Assembly (NCBI RefSeq): GCF_007828035.1
Contig: NZ_VITV01000004.1
Coordinates: forward strand, 139,559-203,558
Length of the DNA: 64,000 nt
Reading direction: 5' to 3'
DNA from: Nitrospirillum amazonense
Lineage (GTDB): Bacteria > Pseudomonadota > Alphaproteobacteria > Azospirillales > Azospirillaceae
Shown: in pieces, positions 42,902 to 52,662 of the stretch
Position numbering within the stretch: position 1 is the stretch's first letter
Layout: every line of letters starts with the position of its first letter
Program-made: the position numbers and the translations under genes
The notes under the pieces: model-generated
The model's database searches: none
What the model saw: the letters and a program-made list of their open reading frames with translations, nothing else
Told to the model about the DNA's origin: nothing

Positions 42902-43756
42902 TCATTGACCCTTGGGCTTGTCCTCGGTCTTGGCATCCGCCTTCGGCGCCTTGCCCGGCGCGTCATCCTTCATCGGATCCTTGCCGTCCAACCGGGCCAG
43001 GTTGTCCTGGGCCGCAGCGCCGGCGGCACTGTCGCCCGCGACCTGCACGGCGTGGGTCCAGTCGGCCTTGGCACCCGGCTTATCCCCCCGGTCGGCCTTG
43101 ATGTTGCCGCTGAGCAGCAGGCCCTGGGCGTTATCCGGATCCAGCGAGAGGGCCATGCGCAGATCACGCCCGGCCTCCACGTCACGACCCAAGCGGTGCT
43201 TGGTCTCCGCCCGCATGACCATGGCATCGACGCGGCCGCCATCCAGGCTGAGCGCCCGGTCGAGGTCGCGCAACACATCCCACCAGCGCTCCGCCCCCGC
43301 CCGTTCCGTGGCGCGATCGATCAGCAGGTCGGGGTCCTCGGGCTGCAGGCCGATGGCCTTGGTGTAATCGGTGTCGGCCTTGGCGTGTTCCTTGGCGTTG
43401 AACCAGGCCCAGCCGGCCTTGCCCCACAAACCGGCCGTCACCTTGGGCGGCAGGCCCAGGACGGGGATCACCGCCTCCAGCGCCACCGCCGATTCCTTGT
43501 ATTCCCCCCGGAACAGCTGGGCCATGGCCTGGCACAGGCGGGCGTCGTTGCCGCCACCCTTCTTCTCCCACAGCTGGGCCTCGGCATAGGCGAAGTCGGG
43601 CAATTCCTTGGCCCGCTGCAGGCAGGTGTCACGGTTCAGCGCCACGGGCACGGCGCCGGCGCCGGTGGCGATACCGCAGAGGATGGTGCCGCCGAGGATT
43701 GTGGTGGCGGCCAGAACACGGCTGGAAAGGTGGGGAAGCTTGAGGGTAATCATCAT
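42902..43756 (-). CDS. Exported TPR-repeat protein
   Basis: A 284-aa protein with a signal peptide (about 1-36) followed by tetratricopeptide repeats (e.g. AKADTDYTKAIGLQPEDPDLLIDRATERAGAERWWDVLRDLDRALSLDGG and AGRDLRMALSLDPDNAQGLLLSGNIKADRGD). TPRs bind other proteins, so a periplasmic scaffold is likely. The C-terminal 40 residues are charged, with many Lys, Asp and Pro. ATG 43756 (or the next codon, also ATG) gives the best signal peptide; the frame runs further upstream without a signal. Convergent with the preceding gene, 20 bp between stops. Specific role unknown. Confidence 0.8.
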   Translation of the reverse strand: MMITLKLPHLSSRVLAATTILGGTILCGIATGAGAVPVALNRDTCLQRAKELPDFAYAEAQLWEKKGGGNDARLCQAMAQLFRGEYKESAVALEAVIPVLGLPPKVTAGLWGKAGWAWFNAKEHAKADTDYTKAIGLQPEDPDLLIDRATERAGAERWWDVLRDLDRALSLDGGRVDAMVMRAETKHRLGRDVEAGRDLRMALSLDPDNAQGLLLSGNIKADRGDKPGAKADWTHAVQVAGDSAAGAAAQDNLARLDGKDPMKDDAPGKAPKADAKTEDKPKGQ

Positions 43757-43944
43757 GGCGCCTAGAGTCCCGAATGGCGGATGGATCGCAAGTGCTTTCA
43801 TCCCGGGCCATCCCTTTGCAGGCGCGGCCTCGGGTTGCAGGATAGCACGGGCGGGCCCCGCCCCGGCAGGCGCGGGTCCCTGCCATCCCGATGGTGCGGG
43901 GGTCGCACATCCGCGCCCCACTGGTTAAATGGAGCCTGGTTCGC

Positions 43945-44832
43945 ATGCCGCAATCCCCCACTCCCGGCCGCATGTTCTGCTTCGGCCTGGGCTTCAGCGC
44001 CACGGCCCTGGCCCACCGCCTGCTGGACGCCGGCTGGCAGGTGGCCGGCACCTGCCGCACGGCGGAGAAGGCAGCGGCCCTGCGCGCCCAGGGCATCGAG
44101 GCCCATGTGTTCAGTCCCGACCAACCGCTGGAGCGGGGCGCCCTCGCCGGCACCACCCATCTGCTGGACTCGGTGCCGCCCACGGCGGAAGGCGACAGGG
44201 TGCTGGCGGCCCTCACGCCCGATATTCTGGCCCTGCCCAACCTGCGCTGGGTGGGCTACCTCTCCACCACCGGCGTCTACGGCAACAAGGACGGCGGCTG
44301 GGTGGACGAGTCGGCGCCGGTGCAGCCCAGCACGGAACGGGGCAAGGCCCGCGCGGTGGCGGAGGCGCAGTGGATGGCCCTGCACGACGCCCACGGCCTG
44401 CCCGTCCATCGCTTCCGCCTGCCGGGCATCTACGGCCCCGGACGCAGCGCCCTGGACCAGATGCGGGCGGGCACCGCCCGGCGGGTGGACAAGAAGGGCC
44501 AGGTGTTCAGCCGCATCCACATCCACGATTTGGGCAGCGCGATCATCGCCAGCATGGGGCGGCCCAACCCCGGCGCCATCTACAACGTGGCCGACGATCA
44601 CCCCTGCCCCTCGCCCGACGTGGTGACCTACGCCGCTGAGCTGCTGGGGATGGAGCCGCCGCCGCTGGTGCCGTTCGAGCAGGCCGAGCTGTCGCCCATG
44701 GCCACCAGCTTCTATGGCGAGAACAAGCGCATCTCCAACGCCCGCATCAAGGCGGAACTGGGGGTGACCTTGCGCTATCCCAGCTACCGCGAAGGGCTGG
44801 CGGACCAGTTGGCGGCTGAGCGCCAGGTTTAG
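43945..44832 (+). CDS. NAD(P)-dependent SDR (YeeZ-like)
   Basis: A 295-aa extended SDR-like protein. The nucleotide-binding loop CFGLGFSATALAHRL is at residues 12-26, in the variant GxGxxA form used by YeeZ-type epimerase-like proteins; YLSTTGVYGNKDGGWVDE near 110-127 and RLPGIYGPGRSAL near 163 are typical. Family members lack a proven substrate. ATG 43945 has GGAG about 11 bases upstream. Its TAG stop overlaps the TAA stop of the opposite gene by two bases. Confidence 0.85.
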   Translation: MPQSPTPGRMFCFGLGFSATALAHRLLDAGWQVAGTCRTAEKAAALRAQGIEAHVFSPDQPLERGALAGTTHLLDSVPPTAEGDRVLAALTPDILALPNLRWVGYLSTTGVYGNKDGGWVDESAPVQPSTERGKARAVAEAQWMALHDAHGLPVHRFRLPGIYGPGRSALDQMRAGTARRVDKKGQVFSRIHIHDLGSAIIASMGRPNPGAIYNVADDHPCPSPDVVTYAAELLGMEPPPLVPFEQAELSPMATSFYGENKRISNARIKAELGVTLRYPSYREGLADQLAAERQV

Positions 44833-45554
44833 CGCCCGGCAGGGGCCGCCGGCGCGTAGGCCGAGAAGGTGACGTGGGCCGTCTGCGTCGCCTTCTGCGC
44901 CACGTCCAGCCCGCCGTCCTCAGCCGGGGCGGCATCGGCCATCTTGGCCATGGCCATCACCGGCGCGCGCCGCATGCCGCCGCTCATCACCGGGGCGTTG
45001 AAGTCCACGCGGCCGACGCGGAACTCGCGGCCGGGGAAGGCGGCGTTCAGGCCCTTCATCTCCTCGGTCACACGGCGGTACAGCGTCTCGCGCAGGCGGG
45101 TGCGCACGGCCTCCTGCTCCGCCAGGGTGGGGGTGAAGTCCACGCCTTCCACCCGGATCTGCAGGCCGGCGCGGCTGGCCTGGCGGGCGCGGTCGGCCAG
45201 GCCGCCCAACTGCGCTTCCGGCAGGCGGGCCTCAAGCGCCGCCCGCCAATGGTCCAGGCCGGCGGCGTCCTGCTGGCGGTCGAAAGAAACCACGCGCCAC
45301 TCGCCCTTGTCCGACACGGCCTGCGCCGCCTTCAGCACGTCGGCGCGGGCGGAACCGGCGTTGCCGCCGCCGGCATCCACCGTCAGCGACACGCGCGCCG
45401 TGTCGGTCTTCACCCAGTCTTCCGCCGTCAGGGTCAGGGTCACCTGGTCCTGCACCGGCTGCGCCGCCATGACCTGCGCCGTGGCGGGGGCGGCGGCCAG
45501 GGGTAAGGCCAAGCTGGCGGTCGCGATCAGGGAGGCGGCAATCAGGCTACGCAT
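44829..45554 (-). CDS. Exported SIMPL-like (DUF541-type) protein
   Basis: A 241-aa protein with a signal peptide (1-27, ending ATA-QV). The mature part (VTLTLTAEDWVKTDTARVSLTVDAGG, then two alpha/beta halves) resembles SIMPL/DUF541 periplasmic or outer-membrane proteins, which are implicated in oxidative stress and signalling, but the match is by pattern only. ATG 45554 is used because a signal peptide starts there; 41 codons of open frame upstream look random. Repeat R7 lies between this gene and the GST gene upstream. Confidence 0.6.
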   Translation of the reverse strand: MRSLIAASLIATASLALPLAAAPATAQVMAAQPVQDQVTLTLTAEDWVKTDTARVSLTVDAGGGNAGSARADVLKAAQAVSDKGEWRVVSFDRQQDAAGLDHWRAALEARLPEAQLGGLADRARQASRAGLQIRVEGVDFTPTLAEQEAVRTRLRETLYRRVTEEMKGLNAAFPGREFRVGRVDFNAPVMSGGMRRAPVMAMAKMADAAPAEDGGLDVAQKATQTAHVTFSAYAPAAPAGR

Positions 45555-45671
45555 CGGGGTCCACCCATCGTTCCTCGGCCGAAGCGGAATGCCCCGGCGG
45601 TCCCCCCGCTTGTGGCAAAGGGTCGCGGCGGATTTATGGCGGGAACGACGCCCCGAACGCTCCCCCCCCAG

Positions 45672-45772
45672 CGGCATCTCATGCCACTGTAGGCCCCGAC
45701 CGGGGCCGCCGGAGCTTTCCGGGGAGCGTAGCGGACTAGAAAGGGCGAATGCCCGCGCCCGCCGTCTGAGGG
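45672..45772 (+). repeat. Multi-hairpin intergenic repeat, copy R7
   Basis: Forward copy, shortened. hp0 GGCAT/ATGCC (45672-45676/45680-45684), GTAGG, hp1 GGCCCC-GACC-GGGGCC (45691-45706), hp2 CTTTC/GAAAG (45714-45718/45738-45742), hp3 GGGC-GAAT-GCCC (45742-45753); the 13-nt linker between hp2 and hp3 is missing, and the hp3 loop is GAAT instead of GGAT. Tail TCTGAGGGA ends 3 nt from the stop codon of the minus-strand GST gene. Confidence 0.85.
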
Positions 45773-45775
45773 AAG

Positions 45776-46447
45776 TCAGAAATCCAAATCCGCGTAATGC
45801 TTGGGCGGTGGGGCGCCCGGCAGGTGGTCACCCAGCAGGGGGCGGAAGCTGGGACGGCACTTGATGCGCATGTACCAGTCCTTGGCCTCAGGATGCTGGT
45901 CCCAGGGCACGTCGCCCAGATAGTCGATGGTCGACAGGTGCGCCGCCGCGGCGATGTCGGCCAGCGAGAAGTCGTCCCCGGCCAGCCATTTCCGCCGGTC
46001 CGCCAGATAGGCGATGTAGTCCAGGTGGTAGTGGATGTTGGCGAGGCCGGCGCGGATGGCCTGGGCATGCGGCGTGCCGGAACCGGAGAAGCGCTTGATC
46101 AGCTTCTCCCCCACCAGGTTTTCCGTCACCTCCTGGTTGAACTTGACGTCGAACCAGGCGGCAAGGCGCCGCACCTCCGCCCGCAGCAGGACCTCGCGGC
46201 CCAGCAGCGTGGGGGCGTGGGGGTAGGCCTCTTCCAGGTAATTGCAGATGGCGGCATGTTCCACCACCGTCGCCCCGTCATCCTCGACCAGCACCGGCAA
46301 TTCGCCAGCCGGATTCAGCGCCAGGAACTCCTCACGGCGTTCCCAGGGCTTTTCGACCTCGAGTTCGACCTCGAGGCGCTTTTCCGCCAGCACGACGCGG
46401 ACCTTGCGCGCGAAGGGGGACAAGGGATGGTGGACAAGTGTACGCAT
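45776..46447 (-). CDS. Glutathione S-transferase family protein
   Basis: A 223-aa GST-like protein. The thioredoxin-fold N-terminus (MRTLVHHPLSPFARKVRVVLAEKRLEVELEVEKPWERREEF) has the Ser in SPFARKVR at the usual catalytic position; NPAGELPVLVEDDGATVVEHAAICNYLEE is the glutathione-binding turn with cis-Pro. The all-helical C-terminal domain holds the N-capping motif DFSLADIAAAAHLSTIDYLG. Substrate unknown. ATG 46447 is chosen as the family start. Repeat R7 follows three bases after the stop. Divergent from the GNAT gene. Confidence 0.92.
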   Translation of the reverse strand: MRTLVHHPLSPFARKVRVVLAEKRLEVELEVEKPWERREEFLALNPAGELPVLVEDDGATVVEHAAICNYLEEAYPHAPTLLGREVLLRAEVRRLAAWFDVKFNQEVTENLVGEKLIKRFSGSGTPHAQAIRAGLANIHYHLDYIAYLADRRKWLAGDDFSLADIAAAAHLSTIDYLGDVPWDQHPEAKDWYMRIKCRPSFRPLLGDHLPGAPPPKHYADLDF

Positions 46448-46517
46448 GTGGGCCGGCAATCTAACGTAAGCGCGTGGATTTCAATAGAGCCTAAAGGCCT
46501 TAAGCGGAGATCACCCT

Positions 46518-46991
46518 ATGGCCATGCCCGAGTCACCCCGCCCAGAAATTAAGATAGAGCCCATTGGCGCCAATGACGAGGCCGCATGGCGCCCCCTATG
46601 GGATCAATACTGCGCTTTTTACCAGGTCAGCGTGGATCCGGGCGTGACAACCACGTTATGGGCGCGCTTGCACGATCCAAATTCGGCCCTGAAGGCGCTG
46701 GTGGCTCGCGACGCGGAGGGGCGCGTCCTGGGCTTCTGCCACTACGTCCTGCACCCCAACACCTGGGGCACCAGCCTGATCTGCTATCTGGAGGATCTGT
46801 TCACCGACCCGGCGTCGCGCGGCCAGGGCGTGGGCCGGGCCCTGATCGGGCGCTTGGCCGAACTGGGCCGCGAACATGGCTGGGGCCGCGTCTACTGGCA
46901 CACGCACGAGACCAACGCCACCGCCCGCCGCCTGTACGACAGCGTGACCGACGGCGCGGACGGCTTCGTGCGCTACGTCATCCGGCTGTAG
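46518..46991 (+). CDS. GNAT family N-acetyltransferase
   Basis: A 157-aa acetyltransferase. The acetyl-CoA-binding motif A is LEDLFTDPASRGQGVGRALIGRLAELG (about 89-115, RGQGVG at 99-104), followed by YWHTHETNATARRLYDSV. The pattern HTHETNATARRLYD is common in a group of small GNAT proteins of unknown acceptor. Start ATG 46518 with GGAG nine bases ahead. It lies alone between the divergent GST gene and the lipoprotein pair. Confidence 0.92.
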   Translation: MAMPESPRPEIKIEPIGANDEAAWRPLWDQYCAFYQVSVDPGVTTTLWARLHDPNSALKALVARDAEGRVLGFCHYVLHPNTWGTSLICYLEDLFTDPASRGQGVGRALIGRLAELGREHGWGRVYWHTHETNATARRLYDSVTDGADGFVRYVIRL

Positions 46992-47163
46992 CGCATGCGT
47001 CAATCCGACGCGGGGCGCATCCCGAGCCACGACCGGTGTTTTACTGACAGAAATGCCACCGATCACCCCTCAATCCTCCTGATATTGGGGCCAAGTCATT
47101 GGTTCGCCACAGCGGGCAAGTTGATTTATGCATAGATGGGACGGGGAAATGCTTCCTGGAAAA

Positions 47164-47682
47164 ATGAAGACGGCCATCACCATGGCCGCGCTGCTTGGCA
47201 TCTGTGGCTGCACCTCCAGCAGCACGAGCCAGTCCAGTAAATCGCCACAATACACGGCCGCCCTCACGAAACTGTTCGTGATCACCAATATGGGCAACGG
47301 CCTGCGCACGACGTTCGGCGATGAAACCGACGATTTCATCACGCTGACCAAGGCCAGCCTGGACAGCTGCGGCGTCAAAGCGGAATTCCATACCAGGGAC
47401 CCACTGGCGCTGAAGGACACCCTGCCCCAGCAGGTGGCCCAGTTCGGCCCCGACGCCGTCTTGGAGCTGTCCTGGAGCAAGGATGTCTCGGGCCGGACCA
47501 CGCACGTCATCGACTACACCGCCAACCTCTACGACCCGAAGAGCCGGTCGGTGGTGTGGACGGCAACCATCACCCTGAACCAGCACTACAAGGCCGGGGC
47601 GGAAATGGCGGGTACCCTGATCGGCCAGATGAAAAAGGATGCGCTGCTGGGCGCCTCCTGCCAGGCGCCCAAGGCGTCGTGA
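47164..47682 (+). CDS. Putative lipoprotein (first of a paralogous pair)
   Basis: A 172-aa protein with a short lipoprotein signal (MKTAITMAALLGICGC); ICGC fits a lipobox, so the second cysteine should carry the lipid. The mature part contains KLFVITNMGNGLRTTFGDE, GPDAVLELSWSK, DYTANLYDPKSRSVVWTATITLNQH and MKKDALLGASC, blocks that recur in the next gene. No named domain is recognised. The start could also be ATG 47149, five codons upstream. The 3' end and the next gene are separated by 38 bp. Function unknown; outer-membrane anchoring is inferred. Confidence 0.75.
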   Translation: MKTAITMAALLGICGCTSSSTSQSSKSPQYTAALTKLFVITNMGNGLRTTFGDETDDFITLTKASLDSCGVKAEFHTRDPLALKDTLPQQVAQFGPDAVLELSWSKDVSGRTTHVIDYTANLYDPKSRSVVWTATITLNQHYKAGAEMAGTLIGQMKKDALLGASCQAPKAS

Positions 47683-47720
47683 CGGGCGGCCAGACAATCA
47701 ACACGTGTGGGATGGGGATC

Positions 47721-48245
47721 ATGACTTCCAGGAAAATCCTGACGGCCGCCGCCGTAGCGGCCCTACTGTCCGTCTGCGGGTGCGTTTCCAGCACCAAGGT
47801 CGAATCGAACCGGGCGGCCGACTATACCCCCAACATCAAGAAGCTGTTCATCCTGCCCAACCTGGGAAAGACGCTGATCACTGTTGACGGCAACGAGACC
47901 GGGCACGTCCTCGCCCTGCTGAAGGCCGGGTTCGAGGGATGTGGCATCACCGCCACGGGCTATGCCGTACAGGCCCTGGCCACCCCCAAAGCCATCGATG
48001 ACGCCGCTCCCGACGCCGTCCTGGACATCGCCTGGACCAAACAGACGCAACAGGGTTACGACAACACCGTCGATTATCTGGTGTCCCTGTACGACAGGCA
48101 CGGCAAGGCCATCGTCTGGAAAGCCACCATTGAACTCAATCAGCACCTGAAGGCGGCGGAGGAACTGTCCTACGCCATCACCAGCCGCATGCAAAAGGAT
48201 GGCCTGGTCGGCGCCGCCTGCGTGACGCCTAAGCCCAATCTGTGA
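47721..48245 (+). CDS. Putative lipoprotein (second of a paralogous pair)
   Basis: A 174-aa paralogue of the preceding protein. Lipoprotein signal MTSRKILTAAAVAALLSVCGC with VCGC as lipobox. Shared blocks: KLFILPNLGKTLIT, APDAVLDIAWTK, DYLVSLYDRHGKAIVWKATIELNQH and MQKDGLVGAAC; identity looks like roughly one third. Cys70 region and the C-terminal Cys are present in both, which suggests a common disulfide. ATG 47721 is preferred (GGATGGGG ahead); ATG 47712 is three codons upstream. Function unknown. Confidence 0.75.
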   Translation: MTSRKILTAAAVAALLSVCGCVSSTKVESNRAADYTPNIKKLFILPNLGKTLITVDGNETGHVLALLKAGFEGCGITATGYAVQALATPKAIDDAAPDAVLDIAWTKQTQQGYDNTVDYLVSLYDRHGKAIVWKATIELNQHLKAAEELSYAITSRMQKDGLVGAACVTPKPNL

Positions 48246-48268
48246 TCCGTCCGGAAGCCGGCAGATAA

Positions 48269-48298
48269 AAGGGCGGCCCACCGGGACCGCCCTTCCAT
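48269..48298 (-). terminator. phaZ terminator
   Basis: AAGGGCGG (48269-48276) pairs with CCGCCCTT (48287-48294), 10-nt loop. On the minus strand the stem is followed by TTTATCTG, so it suits phaZ; it also lies 24 bp after the lipoprotein pair and may serve both. Confidence 0.75.
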
Positions 48299-48318
48299 CT
48301 CAGCGCATCATCGGTCGA

Positions 48319-49593
48319 TCAGACGGCGGTCCCCCGGCGCGGCTTGGCCACGGCCACGCGGTCATGGCTGCGGATGAAGTCGCGCACGCGCGGCATGATG
48401 TGCTCGCGCCAGCGGCGGCCGTTGAAGATGCCGTAGTGGCCGACACCGGTCTGCAGGTGGTGCCGCTTCATACCATCCTCCAGACCGCTGCACAGCGCGT
48501 GGGCCGCCACCGTCTGGCCGGGGGCGGAGATGTCGTCCAGTTCACCCTCGACCGTGAACAGCGCCGTCTTCTTGATGGCCGACGGGTCGACGCGCATTCC
48601 GCGGTATTCCAGGGTGCCCTTGGGCAGGTCGTGATCCTGGAACACGATCTTGACCGTCTGCAGGTAGAACTCCGCCGTCAGGTCCATGACCGAGAGGTAT
48701 TCATCGTAGAAGCGGCGGTGGGCCTCCGCACTCTCGCCATCGCCGCGCACCAGGTGCTTGAACAGGTCGACGTGGGCGCCGACGTGCCGGTCCAGGTTCA
48801 TGGACATGAAGCCGGTCAGCTGGATGAAGCCCGGGTAGACGTGGCGCATGGCGCCCGGATAGTAGACCGGGACCGAGGTGGTCACCGTGCGTTCGAACCA
48901 GCCGATGTCACGGGTTTCGGCCAGCTGGGTCACCTGGGTGGGCGATACGCGGGTGTCGATAGGGCCGCCCATCAGGGTCATGCTGCGCGGCTGGCAGGTA
49001 TCTTCCATCTGCGCCATGACGGCCGCGGCCACCAGGACCGGCACGGCCGGCTGGCAAACGGCGATTACATGGGTGTCCGGACCCAGGAAGCGGATGAAAT
49101 CCATGACGTATTCGACGTAGTCGTCGAAGTCGAAGCGACCGCGTGACAGGGGCACCAGCTTCGCATCCACCCAGTCGGTGATATAGACGTCGTGGGAGGG
49201 CAGCAGCGCCTCCACCGTGCCGCGCAGCAGAGTGGCGTAGTGGCCCGACATCGGCGCCACCACCAGCACCTTGGGATCACTGTGCGGCGTGGCGCGCTGG
49301 AAATGACGCAGGACGCAGAAGGGCTTGCGCAGCGCCGCCTCTTCCGTCACCGCGACCTCGCGGCCGTCGATGTGGGTGATGTTCAGGCCGAATTCCGGCT
49401 TGCCCCAGCGGCGCGTCGTGCGCTCGATCAACTCACCGGCGGCGGCCATGGCGCGGCCCATGCCGGTGTAGGAGGCCGGGACGAAGGGATTGCGGAAGGT
49501 CGCCTGCGTCGCCTCCGCCACGAGGCGGAGCGGGGTCAGGGCGGCATGGTGCATGTCAAACAGCTGGTACAGCACGCGGATCATCCTCGTCAT
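48319..49593 (-). CDS. phaZ: Intracellular polyhydroxyalkanoate depolymerase
   Basis: Cytoplasmic PHB/PHA depolymerase that mobilises carbon stored in granules. Length 424 aa, normal for the Ralstonia PhaZ1-like group. The nucleophile is Cys180 in VIAVCQPAVPV, replacing the serine of the lipase box, as is known for this group; the acid and base are in GELDDISAPGQT (Asp) and GVGHYGIFNG (His). The N-terminal MIRVLYQLFDMHHAALTPLR is a strong family mark. Start is ATG 49593 or ATG 49584; neither has a clear ribosome site. A palindrome about 160 bp upstream (49752-49772) may be an operator. Confidence 0.93.
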   Translation of the reverse strand: MTRMIRVLYQLFDMHHAALTPLRLVAEATQATFRNPFVPASYTGMGRAMAAAGELIERTTRRWGKPEFGLNITHIDGREVAVTEEAALRKPFCVLRHFQRATPHSDPKVLVVAPMSGHYATLLRGTVEALLPSHDVYITDWVDAKLVPLSRGRFDFDDYVEYVMDFIRFLGPDTHVIAVCQPAVPVLVAAAVMAQMEDTCQPRSMTLMGGPIDTRVSPTQVTQLAETRDIGWFERTVTTSVPVYYPGAMRHVYPGFIQLTGFMSMNLDRHVGAHVDLFKHLVRGDGESAEAHRRFYDEYLSVMDLTAEFYLQTVKIVFQDHDLPKGTLEYRGMRVDPSAIKKTALFTVEGELDDISAPGQTVAAHALCSGLEDGMKRHHLQTGVGHYGIFNGRRWREHIMPRVRDFIRSHDRVAVAKPRRGTAV

Positions 49594-50074
49594 TGGACGT
49601 GGCGGCGCCGGACATCCCTTGCGGTGGGTTGGGCGGCGTCTCGGGGACACGAAGGCTTGCCGCGATGGCGGCCCCAGGCGCGCCGCTTACCCAACTGCCG
49701 GCCCCGGACCTATATCCGAGGGGGTAGGCGGCCATTCAACTACGCCTCGTCCCTTATCCTACGTAGGTAAGGATGAAAAGGCCCTTAATGAAGGGGGCGA
49801 ACGATACCGGTCACATTCTCGCAATGAAAGACCGATTTCTTCAAGCCGTCTCGTGATCCTGGCCTCTCCTCAAAAAGAAGGACGGCGGTCCCGCGCCGGG
49901 TGGTCCATCCTTAAACCGCCGGCGTTCCCGCGATGTTCCGGCCATGATGGCGAAAGCCACAGGAAGCAGTGGACAGCGACCCTGCGGGGCCCCTAGATAT
50001 GGGCTTATCCTAGCTCCGCACCGCTATCCCTGGCCCTGCCTGCGCCTTACGGCGGGCCATGCCCCAGAGCCGTC
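49594..50074. other. phaZ / recQ divergent region
   Basis: 481 bp that must hold both promoters. The AT-richer part is at 49740-49860. A palindrome CCTTA-T-CCTACGTAGG-TAAGG is centred at 49762. No gene, no multi-hairpin repeat. An open plus-strand frame here has no support. Confidence 0.4.
49752..49772. promoter_or_regulatory. Palindrome upstream of phaZ
   Basis: CCTACGTAGG (49758-49767) is a perfect 10-bp palindrome, extended by CCTTA (49752-49756) and TAAGG (49768-49772) with one unpaired T. It lies 160 bp before phaZ on its strand and 300 bp before recQ. A dimeric repressor site is plausible; the protein is unknown. Confidence 0.45.
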
Positions 50075-52102
<2,028 letters not shown>

Positions 52103-52105
52103 CGC

Positions 52106-52217
52106 TCCCTCAAACGCCGGGCGCCGCCATCCGGCGGCTTGGCTTCCTCGCTGCCCCCTGCGGTGCTCGCTGCGGCGGCCGCGGTCGCGGCCTAGCCCAG
52201 TTCCATGAGAACTGGGC
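52106..52217 (-). repeat. Multi-hairpin intergenic repeat, copy R8
   Basis: Reverse copy, tail TCCCTCAAA 3 nt after the recQ stop. hp3 GCCGCC-ATCC-GGCGGC (52123-52138), linker CTTGGCTTCCTCG, degenerate hp2 (52150-52175), hp1 GGCCGC-GGTC-GCGGCC (52177-52192), hp0 GCCCAGTTC/GAACTGGGC (52195-52203/52209-52217). hp0 has a stem unlike any other copy but is perfectly paired. It forms an inverted pair with R9. Confidence 0.85.
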
Positions 52218-52246
52218 CTCATGCACCCTGGCCGAGCGGGCGCACC

Positions 52247-52356
52247 TGGAGCGTAGCGACAAGGACGCGACCGCGTCCGCCGGAGATTTCCGGGGAGCGT
52301 AGCGGACTGGAAATCGAGGACAGCCAAGGGGCGGATGCCCCGCCGGCGCCTGAGGC
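52247..52356 (+). repeat. Multi-hairpin intergenic repeat, copy R9
   Basis: Forward copy, back to back with R8. CTGGAGCGTAGCGACAAG, hp1 GGACGC-GACC-GCGTCC (52263-52278), GCCGGA, hp2 GATTTCC/GGAAATC (52285-52291/52309-52315), linker CGAGGACAGCCAAG, hp3 GGGGC-GGAT-GCCCC (52328-52341), tail CCTGAGGC. The best match to the family consensus. No gene stop faces its tail; tRNA-Thr starts 80 bp further. Confidence 0.85.
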
Positions 52357-52437
52357 AAACTAAATAGACTCAAAACCTCACCGCGCTGTTGCCATCCGCG
52401 TTTCGGTCTGCTAATACCCCCCTCCATTCCAAGGGGC

Positions 52438-52512
52438 GCCCCAATAGCTCAGTGGTAGAGCAACCGCTTCGTAAGCGGTAGGCCGTTGGTTCAAATCCGA
52501 CTTGGGGCACCA
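52438..52512 (+). tRNA. tRNA-Thr (anticodon CGT)
   Basis: A 75-nt tRNA with encoded CCA. Acceptor arms GCCCCAA and TTGGGGC pair perfectly, D stem GCTC/GAGC, anticodon stem ACCGC/GCGGT around loop TTCGTAA (anticodon CGT, reads ACG), T arm GTTGG-TTCAAAT-CCGAC. The antisense strand gives the well-known false protein motif VGFEPTAYRLRSGCSTTELL, which must not be annotated. Confidence 0.96.
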
Positions 52513-52662
52513 TCCTTCCCATCATCCCCGCATCATCGGTCTGACGAACGTCCAGCTGGGCGCGGAATTGCCATCCCCTGCGACGCACGGTCGCACGATT
52601 GCAATATGATGACGGTATGGTGGCGCCACCCTGGTTTCCACCCATCGCTGGATGCACCGCCC

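Noticed and set aside
52370-52657. Minus-strand frame with VGFEPTAYRLRSGCSTTELL
   Set aside because: Antisense translation of the tRNA-Thr gene, a well-known false protein in databases.
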